DNA of 64,000 nucleotides from Cephalotus follicularis. Its lineage: Eukaryota > Streptophyta > Magnoliopsida > Oxalidales > Cephalotaceae. Position 1 is the first letter of the stretch, and every line of letters begins with the position of its first letter. Under the pieces are notes generated by a model. It saw only the letters and a program-made list of their open reading frames with translations. It was not told the DNA's origin and ran no database searches. The stretch spans positions 117,646-181,645 of the forward strand of contig BDDD01000362.1 in NCBI GenBank assembly GCA_001972305.1, in the 5' to 3' direction. A program made the translations under genes and the position numbers. Positions 25,303 to 37,435 of the stretch are shown here, piece after piece.

Positions 25303-26330
25303 TTTATAAACTACTTACACAAGTTGTAAATGTCTTAAACATCAAATTAGAGATATCGAAATCCTTATATGCTTCAAATTTACTTAAAGTGGCCTAAAAC
25401 GGCCACTTTTTGAAGAATAACCCCATCAATTCAACTCAAATCTTTATAACAAGCTTAAACAATGTTGAATAAACATGTATATGTAACGTTTGTTATGAAA
25501 GTTAGGCTATATATTGAATCTAGCGTAGTTCATGCTAAAATAGCTTCTGATAATGGTCGAAAACGTCATATAATGGTTTAAACTCTTCATATCCAGTTTA
25601 AAAACTTTATAAACTACTTGCATAAGTTGTAAATGTCTTAAACATCGAATTAGAACCATCGGAATCCTTATACGCTTCAAATTTACTTAAAGTGACCCGA
25701 ATTGGCTTAAAACGACCACTTTTTGGTCGAAAACGTCATATAATGGTTCAAACTCTTCATTTCCAGTTTAAAATTTTTATAAACTACTTTCACAAGTTGT
25801 AAATGTCTTAAATATCGAATTAGAGCCATCGAAATCCTTATACGCTTCAAATTTTCTTAAAGTGACCGAAAACGGCTACTTTTTTAATAATAACCCAATA
25901 AATTTGACTCAAATCTTTATAATAAGCTGAAAAAAAGTTGAATAAACATGGCTATGTAACGTTTGTCATGAAAGTTAGGCTATATATTGAGTCTAGCATA
26001 ATTTATACTAAAATAGCGTTTGATAATGCTCGAAAACATCATATAATGGTTCAAACTCTTTATATCCAGTTTAAAAACTTTATAAACTATTTTCACAAGT
26101 TGTAAATGTCTTAAATATCAAATTAAAGCCATCAAAATTATCATACGCTTCAAATTTTCTTAAAGTGGCCGAAGATCGGTCAAAAATGACCACTTTTTGA
26201 AAAATAACATAATAAATTCTACTCAAATCTTTACAACAACTTAAATAAGGTTGAATAAACATGGTTATGTAATGTTTGTCATGAAAGTTAGGCTATATAT
26301 TGAATCCGGCATAGTTTATCCTAAATGATT
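25303..26330. repeat. Tandem array, 303-bp unit, four copies
   Basis: Units start with TTTATAAACTA at 25303, 25606, 25776 and 26079. Units one and three are exactly 303 bases. Unit two is 170 bases because 133 bases are missing in its middle. Unit four is cut at about 26330. Each unit has TTGTAAATGTCTTAAA and GTTAGGCTATATATTGA (the latter absent in unit two). Such arrays are common in the non-coding arms of CACTA elements. Confidence 0.9.
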
Positions 26331-27187
26331 TAATTGTTTAATTATATTTACTATTTATTATATTTATTGTTTAGTTATGTTTTGAGTTTAGTTGAGGCGG
26401 AGTCCAACCCATAAATGATTTAACTATTCTGATTATGAATTTGAATGTGGGAAAAGCCCAAAATTTAAGATCTATGCGTTTTGTTAACTTTTTCAAGTGG
26501 TATAGTCCGATTTACAGATACTACATGCCAATTTTCTGTAAATTTATTACTTTCACATTTGAAGTAACTATGAATGAATGTTGGGCAAAATATCTATATA
26601 GTTGTTGTGTTATTCATGTTTGTTTAAATATATGCATATATTTCAAGTTTATGGGAAGTCTCTATCCGAATCTCGAGTTAAACCATAGATTCCCGTTCAT
26701 GATTCATTCAATAGAGGTGAATCATGAATTGTCCAAGTCGGACAAATTTCGCATACGTACTACTGTAGGTTATATCGTTATTCTACATAGATCGTTCTCT
26801 TTGAGAAAATTTTAGTTGCATCCCTCAAGAAATGTTCCTTGGGTACATAATTGAACTGATTAGTTCAGTTTAATTCTTGTGCTTGAGAAACCACGGGGAG
26901 ATGCTGCCAAAATTTTCTCCGATTAGAACGATGTATGTGGGATAACGATATTAGTGGAAGTACGTATTCGGGAATGGGATAGGGCCATACCTTTTAAGCA
27001 AACTCACAGAAAACCAACTCATATAAACACAAGGCAACAGAAAAAGTTTTTCTTGACTTGACGAGGATATTTTAAGCAAACACACATAATATAGAAGATG
27101 TGCAAACTACTAAACCAATCCATTTTGAGACACACTTATGATGCATGTATTTTGGTTCTAACAATCATTTACTATACATGTAGAAAA
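26331..27187. other. CACTA leader upstream of transposase
   Basis: Non-coding sequence between the tandem array and the TNP2 start codon. It holds an ORF at 26435-26815 without a recognisable domain. It probably represents the promoter and 5' UTR or first-intron region of the transposase gene. Confidence 0.5.
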
Positions 27188-29744
27188 ATGTCGACGGACC
27201 GTAGTTGGATGCATAGGCGACTTGACCAGGGGTTATAAACAGAGGAATTTAAAAGGGGGGTGCGTGGTTCCCTTGATTTTGCATTCTCGAATGAATAGTT
27301 TGTCTATAGTGATAAGATAAAGTGTCCATGCAAGCGTTGTCACTTTAGGTATCATGAAACTCGAGTCGTAGTGAAGTTCCATTTGTTAAAGAATGATTTC
27401 ACCCCAAATTATATGGTGTTGGATCTTTATGGAGAACTGATGAGATGTTGTAATCCTGAAGTGGAGCAAGTAGATCTCTCGGGTCCTAGCAACCCTTTTA
27501 GAGATCTTGTAATGGATGCTGATAGATTCGGATTTGATGTCGATGAGGATGACGGAGATTTTGATGAAGTTCCGAATTCCAATGCAAAGAAGTTATATGA
27601 CATGCTTAAGGATGCGGATGAACCGCTATGGGATGGTTGCGAAATACACACTAAGTTGTCCATGATGATGAGAATCATGAGTGTGAAGTCAAAGTATGGG
27701 ATACCTAACGAAGGGGATGAGGAAATTCTTTAGATCGTTAAGAGCAGAATGCTCAAGGATGAGAAGTTTCTGGAGTCTTATTACAAACTGAAACAGATTA
27801 TGGAGTCATTGCTACGAAAAGATAGATGCATGTGTCAATGATTGTATACTGTATTACGGGGAGCAAAAGTCTGCAACAGAATGTCTGACATGCAGTCATC
27901 CTAGATACAAACCCAGAAGTGGGAGAAGAAGAAATAAAAATGTACCCTACAAAATTTTGCGTCATTTTCTAGTAACACCAAGACTTTAGAGATTATTTCA
28001 GTCAAACAAAACATGTGTTAATATGAGGTGGCATAGTAAGAAGGAGAGGATGCCGAGGGTGATGAAGTAGGAATGGTGCACCTGGTTGATGGTGAAGTTT
28101 GGAAACACTTTGATATTACTTTCTCATCATTTACTACAAAGGTTGGCAATGTTAGAATTGGATTGGCAATGGATGTGTTTCGTCTGTTCGGGGTTAATAG
28201 TAGTGCTTACTCTTGTTGTCCTGTCATCGTTTTCTCATACAACCTCCTACCTTGGTTGTGTATAATGAAACCCCTCATTTTCTTGTCATTGATCATACCA
28301 GGACAAAAATATTCAGGAAAAGATATTGATGTGTTCCCGCGGCCTCTTGTTGACGAGTTGAAGATGTTATGGAAAACAGGAGTAGAAACCTACAATGCCT
28401 CGTGCAAGAAGAACTTTCATATGATGGTAGCTTTAATGTGGACGATCAATGACTTTACGGCTTACGGAATGTTGTCAGGATGGAGTACGTATGGTCATCT
28501 GGCATGTCTATATTGCATGAACCGGAAGAAGGGATTTAGATTGAGGCATAGTAAAAAATATTCGTGGTTCGACTGTCACTGTCAATTGTTGCCCACAGAT
28601 CACCAATTTAGAAGAGACACCAACAAATTCATGAAGGGTATACGGGTGACCAAGGTTGGCATAGCGAGGTTATCACAGGTAGATGTAGAGGCTTTACTAC
28701 CCGGACTGGATGATGTTGTCTTCGGAAAAGGTCTACCAATAAGTAAACTCTTCGGGTTTGGTAGAGTAAACAATTAGACTAAACGATGTATCTTCTTCGA
28801 ACTTTCATACTGGAGTAAAGTGTTTGTCAGACACAAGTTAGATGTCATGCATATTGAGAAGAAAGTTTTCGACAATATCTTCAACACGATAATGAATGTG
28901 AAGGGAGAATCGAAGGACAACCTACAAGCTCGGCTGGAACTAAAGAGTTGAGGATTAGACATGAATTGCATGTACAATAGGTGGATGGTCGATTCATATT
29001 GCCGCCAGTAAAATATTCACTGAACAATGCCCAGGTCAAGCAAAAGTGCGAGTGGATGACACAGATTAAGTTTCTGGATGGCTACTCCTCAAACATATCT
29101 CGGTGTGTGAATGTTTCAGAGTGTAAGATTTTGGGTTTCAAGAGTTATGATTGGCATGTCTTTATCCAGAGGCTTCTTCCGATTGCATTCTCTGAGTTCC
29201 TGCCGAGAAATTTTACTGTTGTATTGGCTGAGATTAATGAGTTTTTTCGGAATATATGCTCAACATCGAACAGTGCTGCCAAGATGGACTTACTTCAAAG
29301 TAACATTGTTCAAACTGTTTGTAAAACGAAGAAGATTTTCCCTCCATCATTTTTTTATTCGATGGAGCATCTTCTCGCCCACTTAGAGTATGCAGCTAAA
29401 GTTTGTGGGTAGGTTCAAAACACATGGATTTATCCAATTGAGAGATATATTACGCTTATTTATTTAGTCGTTAACAAACTATATTTATAAATATCAATGA
29501 TTGCCTACGTATTTTTTTAACCTACGTGTTTTTTTTTTTACGAAGGGAGTTGTACGATCTAAAAAATATGGTTAAAAACAAAGCTCGTGTGGAGGGTTCC
29601 TGTCACACTCGAGATTTTCATCTAATGTAATGTTGTATTTCCCGATGTAACTTATGCATTAAATTAATGATAATCACAATTTTCCACTTTGTGGTGTTAA
29701 GACTTATGCGAAAAGTTAAAGAAATGTTAAGGGAATAGGGTGGG

Positions 29745-29880
29745 CAGCCGACTGTCTGTGCGAGACAGCCGACTGGACCCCCCTTAAGTGTACCAGCCGA
29801 CTGCTGAGGAAATAGCCGGCTGGAAACGTCGACAGAGGCAGCCGACTACCAGGCAAAGCAGCCGACTACCATGGGTCAGG
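29745..29880. repeat. CAGCCGACTG word cluster (first) in solo LTR
   Basis: About six variants of CAGCCGACTG within 130 bases, with irregular spacing, near the left end of the 2.5-kb solo LTR. Confidence 0.85.
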
Positions 29881-30404
29881 CAGCATAAGTGCGTTCCAGA
29901 CTTGTCACAGCAAAAAGGGGAGGTGATTTATGGGCGTCTTGTCAGTGTGAGAGGAGAGAAAAAAGGGAGGTTTGACTCCCCATAATAACATACTTATCTG
30001 TTCTCCTTCCTCCACCTGCAAACACAATAAGAAACGGGAAAATTGTGAGAAAAGGGAGGGAGGGCAGTGAAGAGAAAGAGAGAAGAGAAGCCATGTCTCT
30101 CCAATTTTAAGCTTGGGGCCTGGACTTGGAGCTCGAACCTGGACTTGGAACAGCTGAGGAGCTCAAAAAAAGCCGGATCCAGGACTTAAAGAGGCAGATT
30201 GCAACTCCTAACTTAGGGTTCAAAGGTAGGGGAAGTTTCATAACTGTTATTTAAGTTCCGTTATAATGGACGTTATGAATTAAATGCATGCAATGGACTG
30301 TGATATGAGCATGAAATGTGTTATTGGTGATAAATGCTCTATTGTGATATGATTTGGATTGATGGTTGCAAGTATTTTCTGTTGTTTTTGTGCACTGCGC
30401 GTAG

Positions 30405-30945
30405 GACCAGCCGATTGTCCTAGGAGGATAGCAGACTGCTCAAGGCAACCAGCCGACTGTTCAGTGCGAACAGCCGACTGCTTAAGGCTACCAGCCGACT
30501 GTTCAATGTGAACAGCCGACTGCTCAATGGAAGCAGCCGGCTGTGCTAAGGAGCCAGTCAACTGCTCATGCGTTTTAATGGAGATTACCTCCTGCGGTAT
30601 GAACAGCCGATTGCCAAGTGAAGGCAGCCGACTGATTGATGGCATAGTCGACTGTTTGGGATAACAGTCGACTGTCCACGTGTCACTTCACCCGGATTCA
30701 CTGAGGTGGCGATGCTGGGATGAGTGACGATGTAGAAGATGTGTACTGTTCACGGAACAGCCGACTATCTTGAGGAGACAGCTGACTGTTATGCGAGTAG
30801 CCGACCGTCAAGCATGAGACAGTCGACTGCTTAGGAAGGCAGCCGATTGCCAAATCGAGGGCAGCCGACTGTTTAAAGGAAACAGCCGACTGTCATGAGG
30901 AAACAGTTGACTGTCATGAAGCGACAGCCGACTGTTGAGAGACTG
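30405..30945. repeat. CAGYCGACTG word cluster (second) in solo LTR
   Basis: About twenty variants (CAGCCGACTG, CAGTCGACTG, CAGCCGATTG, CAGTTGACTG and similar) at irregular 15-40 base spacing. It explains the Gln/Ser-rich repetitive minus-strand ORF at 30280-30645, which is not a gene. Confidence 0.88.
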
Positions 30946-33648
30946 ACTTGCATTTTGAGCATATGTTTGCATCACATTTTGATATGAAATGAGTTGATGA
31001 TTGAAATGCGAATGATTCTAAAGTGTTTTATTCATTTTAGAAATGTGTATATGATTTTATACAAATCATTATTTGATATGAGAATGTATATTTTGATAAA
31101 TGTTTATTTTTGACGGATTGAAACATGGTTTCAAAGATGCAATACATTTTAAAATAAATGTATTATTTCCAGTATTTTATAAACTACTTGGAAACGATTT
31201 GATTTGAATTGATTTATTGATTAAAATTGATGTCATACTGGCTGGGGTGACGAAGTGTCGCCGATGGCTGGTGGCGGGGATGTTCACCTAGGGTCCAGGA
31301 GATAGCTAGGGACGCCCAAATACAATGTTACTAAACACTGAGTGCAAGTAACACGGGGTACCATGATTGTTGAACACAGAGTGCGAGCATCATGAGTTTG
31401 ATTTGTTGCCTTGCTTCGTGACCCAGGAGTCGGGGGCGGGAGTAAGAGTACGACGTTTGGGCCAGGAGATGGTAGCGCTCTTCGTACAGTGGATTTGAAT
31501 TGATATGATTTTATTCAATTTTATTTGATTGTCCTGTGAGACATGATTGATGATCTGATGGTTGTGGCCACTTGGCATGGTTGCACATATTGGCATAGAT
31601 ACATATATGTATATATGTATTATGATATATTGTATATTGCATCATGGATGCATTCATTACATGACATTCATTATCACTGACCCTAAATGACACTTGTGAT
31701 TTAGCCGAGTGAGGACAAAGGCTAACCCCCTACTATTGAAAATTGATGCAGTGACTTGGATATCGACCGTGCGCGGCCGAATCAGAAGGGAGATGGAGTT
31801 TTATTTGCTTAAATAAATGTTAAACAATGTATCGTAACATATGTTGTTTTTTATTACCGTATTTATGTATTAACGATGTTGATCGACTTTGATCACGCTC
31901 TGTTTGTGGATAGTTGACAGTGACTTAATAAAGTTAAATATTGGAATCATGTGGTATGGGATGCATGGTTCGGTTTGTTTTCAGCTTATATTTAAATGCT
32001 TCCGCAAGATGTTAATGGTATTCAAAGTTTCAATTTTACCGTTTTTGCATAAGCTGAATATTTATGTTAAATTTCCATGACATTTATGTTGTCAATGAAA
32101 CGGGGTGTGACAGTTCCATAGTCGAGGTCTACCTTACTCACGAATTAACAATGTTATGTTCACTTTATTTTAGATCTGATGTCCCGAAAAAGTTGAATAA
32201 ACCCAATCAAAATTGCGATGGGGGTGCAGTTGTAAATGACGGACGACTATTCATTTTTTGTCACCCCGGTAAGCCAAACGGGCGTGAAGATAAAAGGAAT
32301 CTTACTGATAGAGAATACCAAGCAGCATTTGTGTACGTCCTCTTGAATTACGAGGAAGTCAACCCTTTGGTTGAGTAAGTTAGTGTTGTTCTCGGTATGT
32401 ATTTCTTAAATTGTAAGCATTTTGCCTGTAGATGACATTTTATCATATTTTGTTATAAGGAGTACGAACAACTACTTATGGATTTAAACCCTGACATTAC
32501 CTCCAAACAAATTGAGATAGAACCCACCACACACATTTTCAAGTGCTTTCAAACCAGTGTAAGTAATTAATTCACTTGAAGTGTTTGCCAATGATTCATA
32601 TTAGCTTTCACATTTTGATATACATTTCTTTCACCGTATATACATCGTACATTCAATAGGTTGATAACGACAAGCAAGTTGATGGTCGTGTACGAAGATA
32701 ATCTAGTGGTTTTGCCCAATCGGTGTGTTTTTGGAAGGGGTATATCGTCAATGGGTTTAGGTTTAACATAAAAGATGAGGTGAATATAATAACACAAAAT
32801 TGGGGTGTCATGATCAAAGGGAGTTGTTGGAATGACAGTTATGGTGATTTCTATGGAACCTTGGTTGACATCATCGAGCTTGATTTCTACGGTAAAAATA
32901 ACAAAGTTGTTTTATTCAAGTGTGATTGGCAAACACCACAGAGAGAGGAACAAGAGTAGATGAGTTTGGAAATGTTCATCTCAATCCAAAAACAGAACTT
33001 CCCACCTATGAGCCATTTGTCTTTGCGAGTCAAGCTGTGCAAGTGTTTTACGCACTAAGTGTATCTAAATATCGTAGGTACAAAGAGTGGGTAACCGTGA
33101 TAAAAACAAAAGCAATGAATGTTTACTCCCTCCCTGATTACATAGAAGAATATGAGGACGCTTTGTGTTTGGACGTGACACTGCAAGAGGATGACAGTAG
33201 ACCCTTAAGTTTATTTGCAGATGATGTAAGTTTCGATCAACATGATGATTCCCTTCGTGGAAATGGGTTAGGGGTGGAGGTAGAAATGACCCAAAATGTT
33301 GCAGTAAGGATTCCCACGTTGGACTATGATAACATGGATGACGAAGATGAGGAAACTCCAGTCGAGGACGAAGAAGATGAAATAAGTGAGGTCAGACGCG
33401 GACGATGAGGACGAAGAGATGGAATATGTTTTCGATGAAACATAATTTGTAAGTTAAGACTATATAATTATATGTAGTAATGTTTATTTGAAATTTTATT
33501 TTATTCAACTCATGTCACATTACATTTGTTGAAAGAATAAGTTAAGGCTATATTATATGTAGTAATATTAATTTCATTGAGCCATTGATATTAATCAGCA
33601 CAAGTCTAATATTTGTATTATTGTAACTTACGATTAGTTATTACAGAG

Positions 33649-35470
33649 ATGCCACGCTGGATGTGCTCTAGTACTGTGCCTACACCTATGGACAGCACTA
33701 CGTCGTCCACCTCCAGGCCATCAGACAGTCTTGCTCAGGCAGGCGATGTGTCTGGTACACAGATGCAGTCCGGGGTAGTGCTCCCTGAGCACGAAGAGCA
33801 TGATAAGAGTAATTGGTATTGCTTAAATACTTGAGTTGTATATTATAGTTTTGTTTTGTTGTATAATTCCAGTATATGAGTTGAATATATTGTTTTTTAT
33901 ATAATTACAGTCAGGTGTCATGCCCTGAGCAACAAGGGGGCCAAACAGGGGACCTCGGCTCCCACGGTATGGAGAAGAGTTGCCACTGGCTGTGATCACC
34001 CATGGACAGTAAGTACATAACTTGTAACCATTACTTAAAACTGCATCATTTTCAAATCGCTTATATTTGTGTGTGGTAACATATATGTTTAATTGCAGTT
34101 GCTTCGTGGATACGTCAGTGAAGACCACGATCAAGTCTATTGTCACCTCATGGATACATCAACCTTACATTCATTGATCCCATTGGCCCCCGAAAGATAA
34201 AGACAAGTGTTTCAAAAAGTTTATGGTGATTAAAAATGCTATAACCATTTGTATTAATTGTTGTATTGTTAATGTAGTTATTTTTATACTACTAATTGAT
34301 TTTGTTTGATACTTTTTGTTGTAGGAGTACAATCGTTTTGAGGCCCCAATGGTCGATGTGAAGGAAGCTTTCAAGAATTACTTGAGCAATAATTACTACA
34401 AGTGGATGCATGAGGCGAGATCGATGTCTATGCATATGGATAGGGTGACAGTGATGTCTGACATTTGCAAGCAATTTGTGCCTCCTGAGGTGCTAGATGG
34501 GCAAGCATAGAGCGGCATAGTGGACAAGTACATGAGACAAAATTTTGGGGACTAGTCGGCAAGGCATGCCAAAAGAGAGCAAGTGAAAACCACATGAACT
34601 ATTGTGGTGATAGCCTCACAATGGAGAGACAGTTTGCGTTAGGGATAAGTACTGAAGTTGGTTAGTTAGGAAGTTTGTTCTAGTTTTCCTAAATTTTCTA
34701 TACACTAGTTTTTTGTTTTAAGAATGAATTGTTCTCCAAATATCTGTTTACTAGTGTGTGATTTGCAGGAGGCTCTGGGGGAGGATTTGGGAGATGTCTA
34801 TTACAACACCCATTGTCCGAGGAAGGGCAACGCCGACCCACCTTCCGTCATGACAGATCGGATTCTGAGTCACAAACCCCAAAAAATCTTTTTCTTTCTA
34901 AGTGTTCAACTTCACATTTATTTATTTCACAAACCCTCAATAATCTTTTTCTTTTTAAGCGTTCAACTTTGCTTTTATTTATTAATTTGCTAATCGATGA
35001 TATTTTTATTTTTTTAGGCGCGGTACTGGGAACAAACAGAGACATCATCCTCCTGCGAACAGTCTCTCGAGGAAGGGTCATCGCATCGTAGGGCGCCACC
35101 TCTGAATATAGCAAAATGGTCGGAGGCGGTGGGAGGTCCGCGAAAGGGTAGGCTCCCCGGCCTTGGCAACTACTTAAAGACAAGTCGGATTCTACCACAT
35201 GCTTGTCAACATGGACCGCTCTTTATCGACCCTGCCACAATGCCACCACCACAGCCCGATCCGCTCGACATCTTGATGCTTCAGATGTAAAGGCAAATGA
35301 GAGAGATGATGACCCAACTATCCTCCTTGGTCGCCTCCTAGCAGGGAGGATTCGCTTCATCCGACTCCCAACACATGCCACAATAGAGACATCGTAGCAA
35401 CCACTCCGATGATGATGACGACTCTACCCATGATCCATCTGATCGTCGTTCTCCTATTTCTTAGTCTGTA
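33649..35470 (+). pseudogene. CACTA second gene, plant transposase family 24 (Ptta/En/Spm)-like
   Basis: Follows the TNP2 gene on the same strand, the usual position of the second CACTA gene. It starts near 33649 (MPRWMCSSTVPTPMDSTTSS), and exon-like pieces are separated by AT-rich intron-like gaps. The pieces include a segment with FVDTSVKTTIKSIVTSWIHQP (about 34095), a segment with APMVDVKEAFKNYLSNNYYKW (about 34345-34400), one with a TAG stop at 34508, and one with EALGEDLGDVYYNTHC (about 34770-34820). The pattern of a short conserved region plus a downstream THC/THT-type motif fits the TNPA-like accessory DNA-binding protein. Family assignment is from memory and moderate. It is broken by stops and possibly frameshifts. 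Confidence 0.6.
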
Positions 35471-35704
35471 TGGGTTGTATGCTTTGAAAACAAACAGCTT
35501 GCTCTATTTCTTTGAATTAGATATTATTGTAACTTCAATGTTTTTGAACTAAATATGATACTTGTTTTTTTTTTAGAAGTTTACGATATATATGAAATAT
35601 TACTTATTTTATGCATTTCTGGATGAGGATGAGGATGATGAAAATATGAGTGATGTTTACAGGTGAATAAATTAGGTTTATTTGGGAGTGCAGATCTGCA
35701 TTAA

Positions 35705-35960
35705 AACCCCGAGGGCTTCGTAAGGGTCCAAGCCCTCGGGATTCTTGTAGATTTTGCAAGAATCCCGAGGGTCATAGGCCCTCTGGAAACTCTTGGGGTC
35801 AACCCCAAGGGTCATTGGCTCTCGAGAGACCCTCGGAATCCCAAGGGTCTATATCCCGAAGGCCCTGTCCCCTCGGGAGGCCCTCGGGGTTGCTAACCCA
35901 GAAGAAACCAACTCCGAGGGTCTCCCGAGGGGAAAGGGCCCTCGGGGTTGCCTTATTTTT
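35705..35960. repeat. CACTA right subterminal palindromes, CCCGAGGG/CCCTCGGG
   Basis: About a dozen copies or one-off variants of CCCGAGGG or its reverse in 250 GC-rich bases, several arranged as stem-loops (for example the pair at about 35707 and 35731). Subterminal repeats like this bind CACTA accessory transposase proteins. The sharp GC rise against AT-rich flanks marks the element's right end. Confidence 0.85.
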
Positions 35961-35969
35961 TTGTGGTAA

Positions 35970-36778
35970 CACCCCACTTCCTATTGGCTATAAACTATCT
36001 TCTGAACAGATTCCTAGAACAGAAGCGAAGAAGACAGAGATGAGTCGAGTACCGTATGCATCAGCGGTAGGAAGACTTATGTTTGCCATGGTATGCACCA
36101 GACAAGAGATTACACAAGCAATGAGAGCAATTAGCAAGTGCACGGTAAATCTTGGTCGAAATCATTGGACTGCTATGAAGTGGATTCTTCGTTACTTGAA
36201 GGGTACTTCAGACACGGCTATTTCTTATTTTAGCCAAACTCTACAATTGGTCGGATTTGTGGATGTAGATTTTGTAGGAGACTGTGATAGACAGAGATCT
36301 ACCACGGGATACTATTTCTGTTTAACCGGAAGTGTAATTAGTTGGATGTCAAGGTTACAGTATGTGGTAAGCTATCTACTACAAAAGCTGAGTACATTGT
36401 AACAACAAATGCATGTAAATAAGGTATTTGGTTAAAGAGGTTACTAGAAGAATTAAGATTCAAACTGAAAGTGATAACTGTTCATTGTGATAGTCATATG
36501 GCGTTAAATTTGGTGGCGAATCCAATGTTTCATTCTTGAACTAAACATATTGATGTGAGATATCACTTTGTCCATGATGTTGTGAAAGATGACGTAATCT
36601 CACTGCAGAAGATTCATACCAACAACAACATAGCAAATGTGTTAACGAAGCCTATTGCGAGTGAGAAGTTCATATGATGCAGAACTTCTCTTGGGCTTGT
36701 GGTTAGTTAACCAAAGATGATGTTTGGGCAAATCGAAGCTACGAAGGCCGATTAAAAATTAATCTTCAAGTGGGAGAA
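35970..36778 (+). mobile_element. Copia B reverse transcriptase end and RNase H
   Basis: Plus-strand Copia sequence after the CACTA right end: SRVPYASAVGRLMFAMVCTR, then WILRYLKGTSD, then RNase H text to about 36720, and a purine-rich tract (GTGGGAGAA) directly before the right LTR. Decayed. Confidence 0.85.
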
Positions 36779-37435
36779 TGTAAATTAAAAGTCAACAAAA
36801 GTGGCTGCCAATTTTGCACCACCTCCATAAGCTTCAAGTTTAAGCAAGTTAGCACTTTTGAACCTGCAAATTAGTTTACCGCCCAAGTGAGTGGCTTATG
36901 TATGTTGCCTTTGCTAATTTGATATTAGCCACTAATGGCCAGTGATTGATGAGTTGGTAGCCACAGTTTTTTAACTGCCTCACTTTTTTAATTGTTAAGC
37001 CAACATTCCCTATAAATAGGCAAGAGATGTTAAGAGAGAATCACAACGAAGGCAGTGATACAAAATATAGAGAAAGAGAAAAAAAAAAAATAGAGTGTTG
37101 TCTCTCGGTTGTGATTATTTTTCTCATTTATATTTTTGCATTGGATCACTAATAAGAAATCTTTTTGTGTACAATATCTCTCAAAGAGTGTTTTATGAAA
37201 ATACTTGCGAGGATTGTACTGCGAAGATTTCTTTGCAATTAGTGTTATTGTGTGAGGTGTGTCATATTTTCCCTATAATAATAAAAGATAACTCTGGTAT
37301 GATTGTCTCGTAGATGAAGGTAAATTGGCAAACTACGTAAGTTCTTGTGTCTTACAATTTTTTTTCTTCTGCACTTGTCTATTTTTATTGCTTGGTTACG
37401 AACTTATCGACTGTATAGGACATTTATCCGCAACA
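36779..37435 (+). repeat. Right LTR of Copia B
   Basis: 657 bp, from TGTAAATTAAAAGTC to TCCGCAACA, with a TATA-like box TATAAATAGG at 37011. It is the more complete partner of the left LTR at 12338-12896. Confidence 0.87.

Larger units (their letters stand above)
29601..32112. repeat. Solo LTR (2512 bp) in CACTA transposase, TSD GTTCC
   Basis: Begins TGTCACACTCGAG and ends CGGGGTGTGACA, with 8-base inverted termini. The same five bases, GTTCC, flank it on both sides (29596-29600 and 32113-32117), and the transposase sequence continues directly after. There is no coding region inside, so it is a solo LTR, presumably from a long-LTR Gypsy lineage such as Del/Tekay (lineage is inference from length and termini). 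It holds two clusters of CAGYCGACTG words. Confidence 0.93.
27188..33408 (+). pseudogene. CACTA transposase (TNP2 type), split by a solo LTR
   Basis: The start at 27188 gives MSTDRSWMHRRLD, the transposase-associated domain, followed by a Cys-rich KCPCKRCHF segment and HLLKNDFTPNYMV. A stop codon lies 17 codons in, at 27236. The TNP2 core is seen at 28073-28777 (GEVWKHFD, IPGQKYSGKDIDVF, LMWTINDFTAYGMLSGWS). A DUF4218-like part lies at 28981-29412 (ILPPVKYSLNNAQVKQKCEW). A solo LTR (29601-32112) follows, then the region with FCHPGKPNG and a DUF4216-like part at 32700-33050 (DFYGTLVDIIELDFYGKN, VVLFKCDW). An acidic tail ends near 33408. TNP2 proteins bind the element ends and cut and move the element. 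Several frame changes and stops besides the insertion make this copy non-functional. Confidence 0.87.
23425..35970 (+). mobile_element. CACTA (En/Spm) DNA transposon, left terminus not found
   Basis: A plus-strand CACTA element inserted in Copia B. It has a long AT-rich left region with 303-bp tandem repeats, a TNP2-type transposase gene (27188-33408, split by a solo LTR), a second gene like plant transposase family 24 (about 33650-35470), and a right subterminal zone packed with CCCGAGGG palindromes. The right edge near 35970 reads TTTTTTTGTGGTAACA, which resembles but does not exactly match a TAGTG terminus. No matching left terminus or CCCGAGGG block is visible near 23425. The left end was probably lost with the missing part of element B. 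Both genes carry several stops or frameshifts, so the copy is dead. Confidence 0.8.
12338..37435 (+). mobile_element. Copia element B, split by nested insertions
   Basis: A plus-strand Copia element spread over about 25 kb. Visible parts are a 5'-truncated left LTR, a primer-binding site, gag (about 13000-13560), the end of gag and protease (about 14028-14228), an integrase-containing segment (about 22095-23421), the end of reverse transcriptase plus RNase H (about 35970-36720), and a right LTR. Later insertions separate these parts. Most of the reverse transcriptase region is absent, so a deletion accompanied or followed one insertion. The order and strand fit one element, but membership of the middle segment is inference. 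It is a fossil with many breaks; the LTRs differ by more than about 10% by eye, so it is old. Confidence 0.75.

Noticed and set aside
30280-30645. Minus-strand ORF with repeated QSA-type peptide units
   Set aside because: It is the translation of the CAGYCGACTG word cluster inside a solo LTR, with no gene context.
29745-30945. CRISPR-like spaced repeats
   Set aside because: The words are only about 10 bases, degenerate, palindromic and irregularly spaced, there are no cas genes, and the DNA is plant nuclear.
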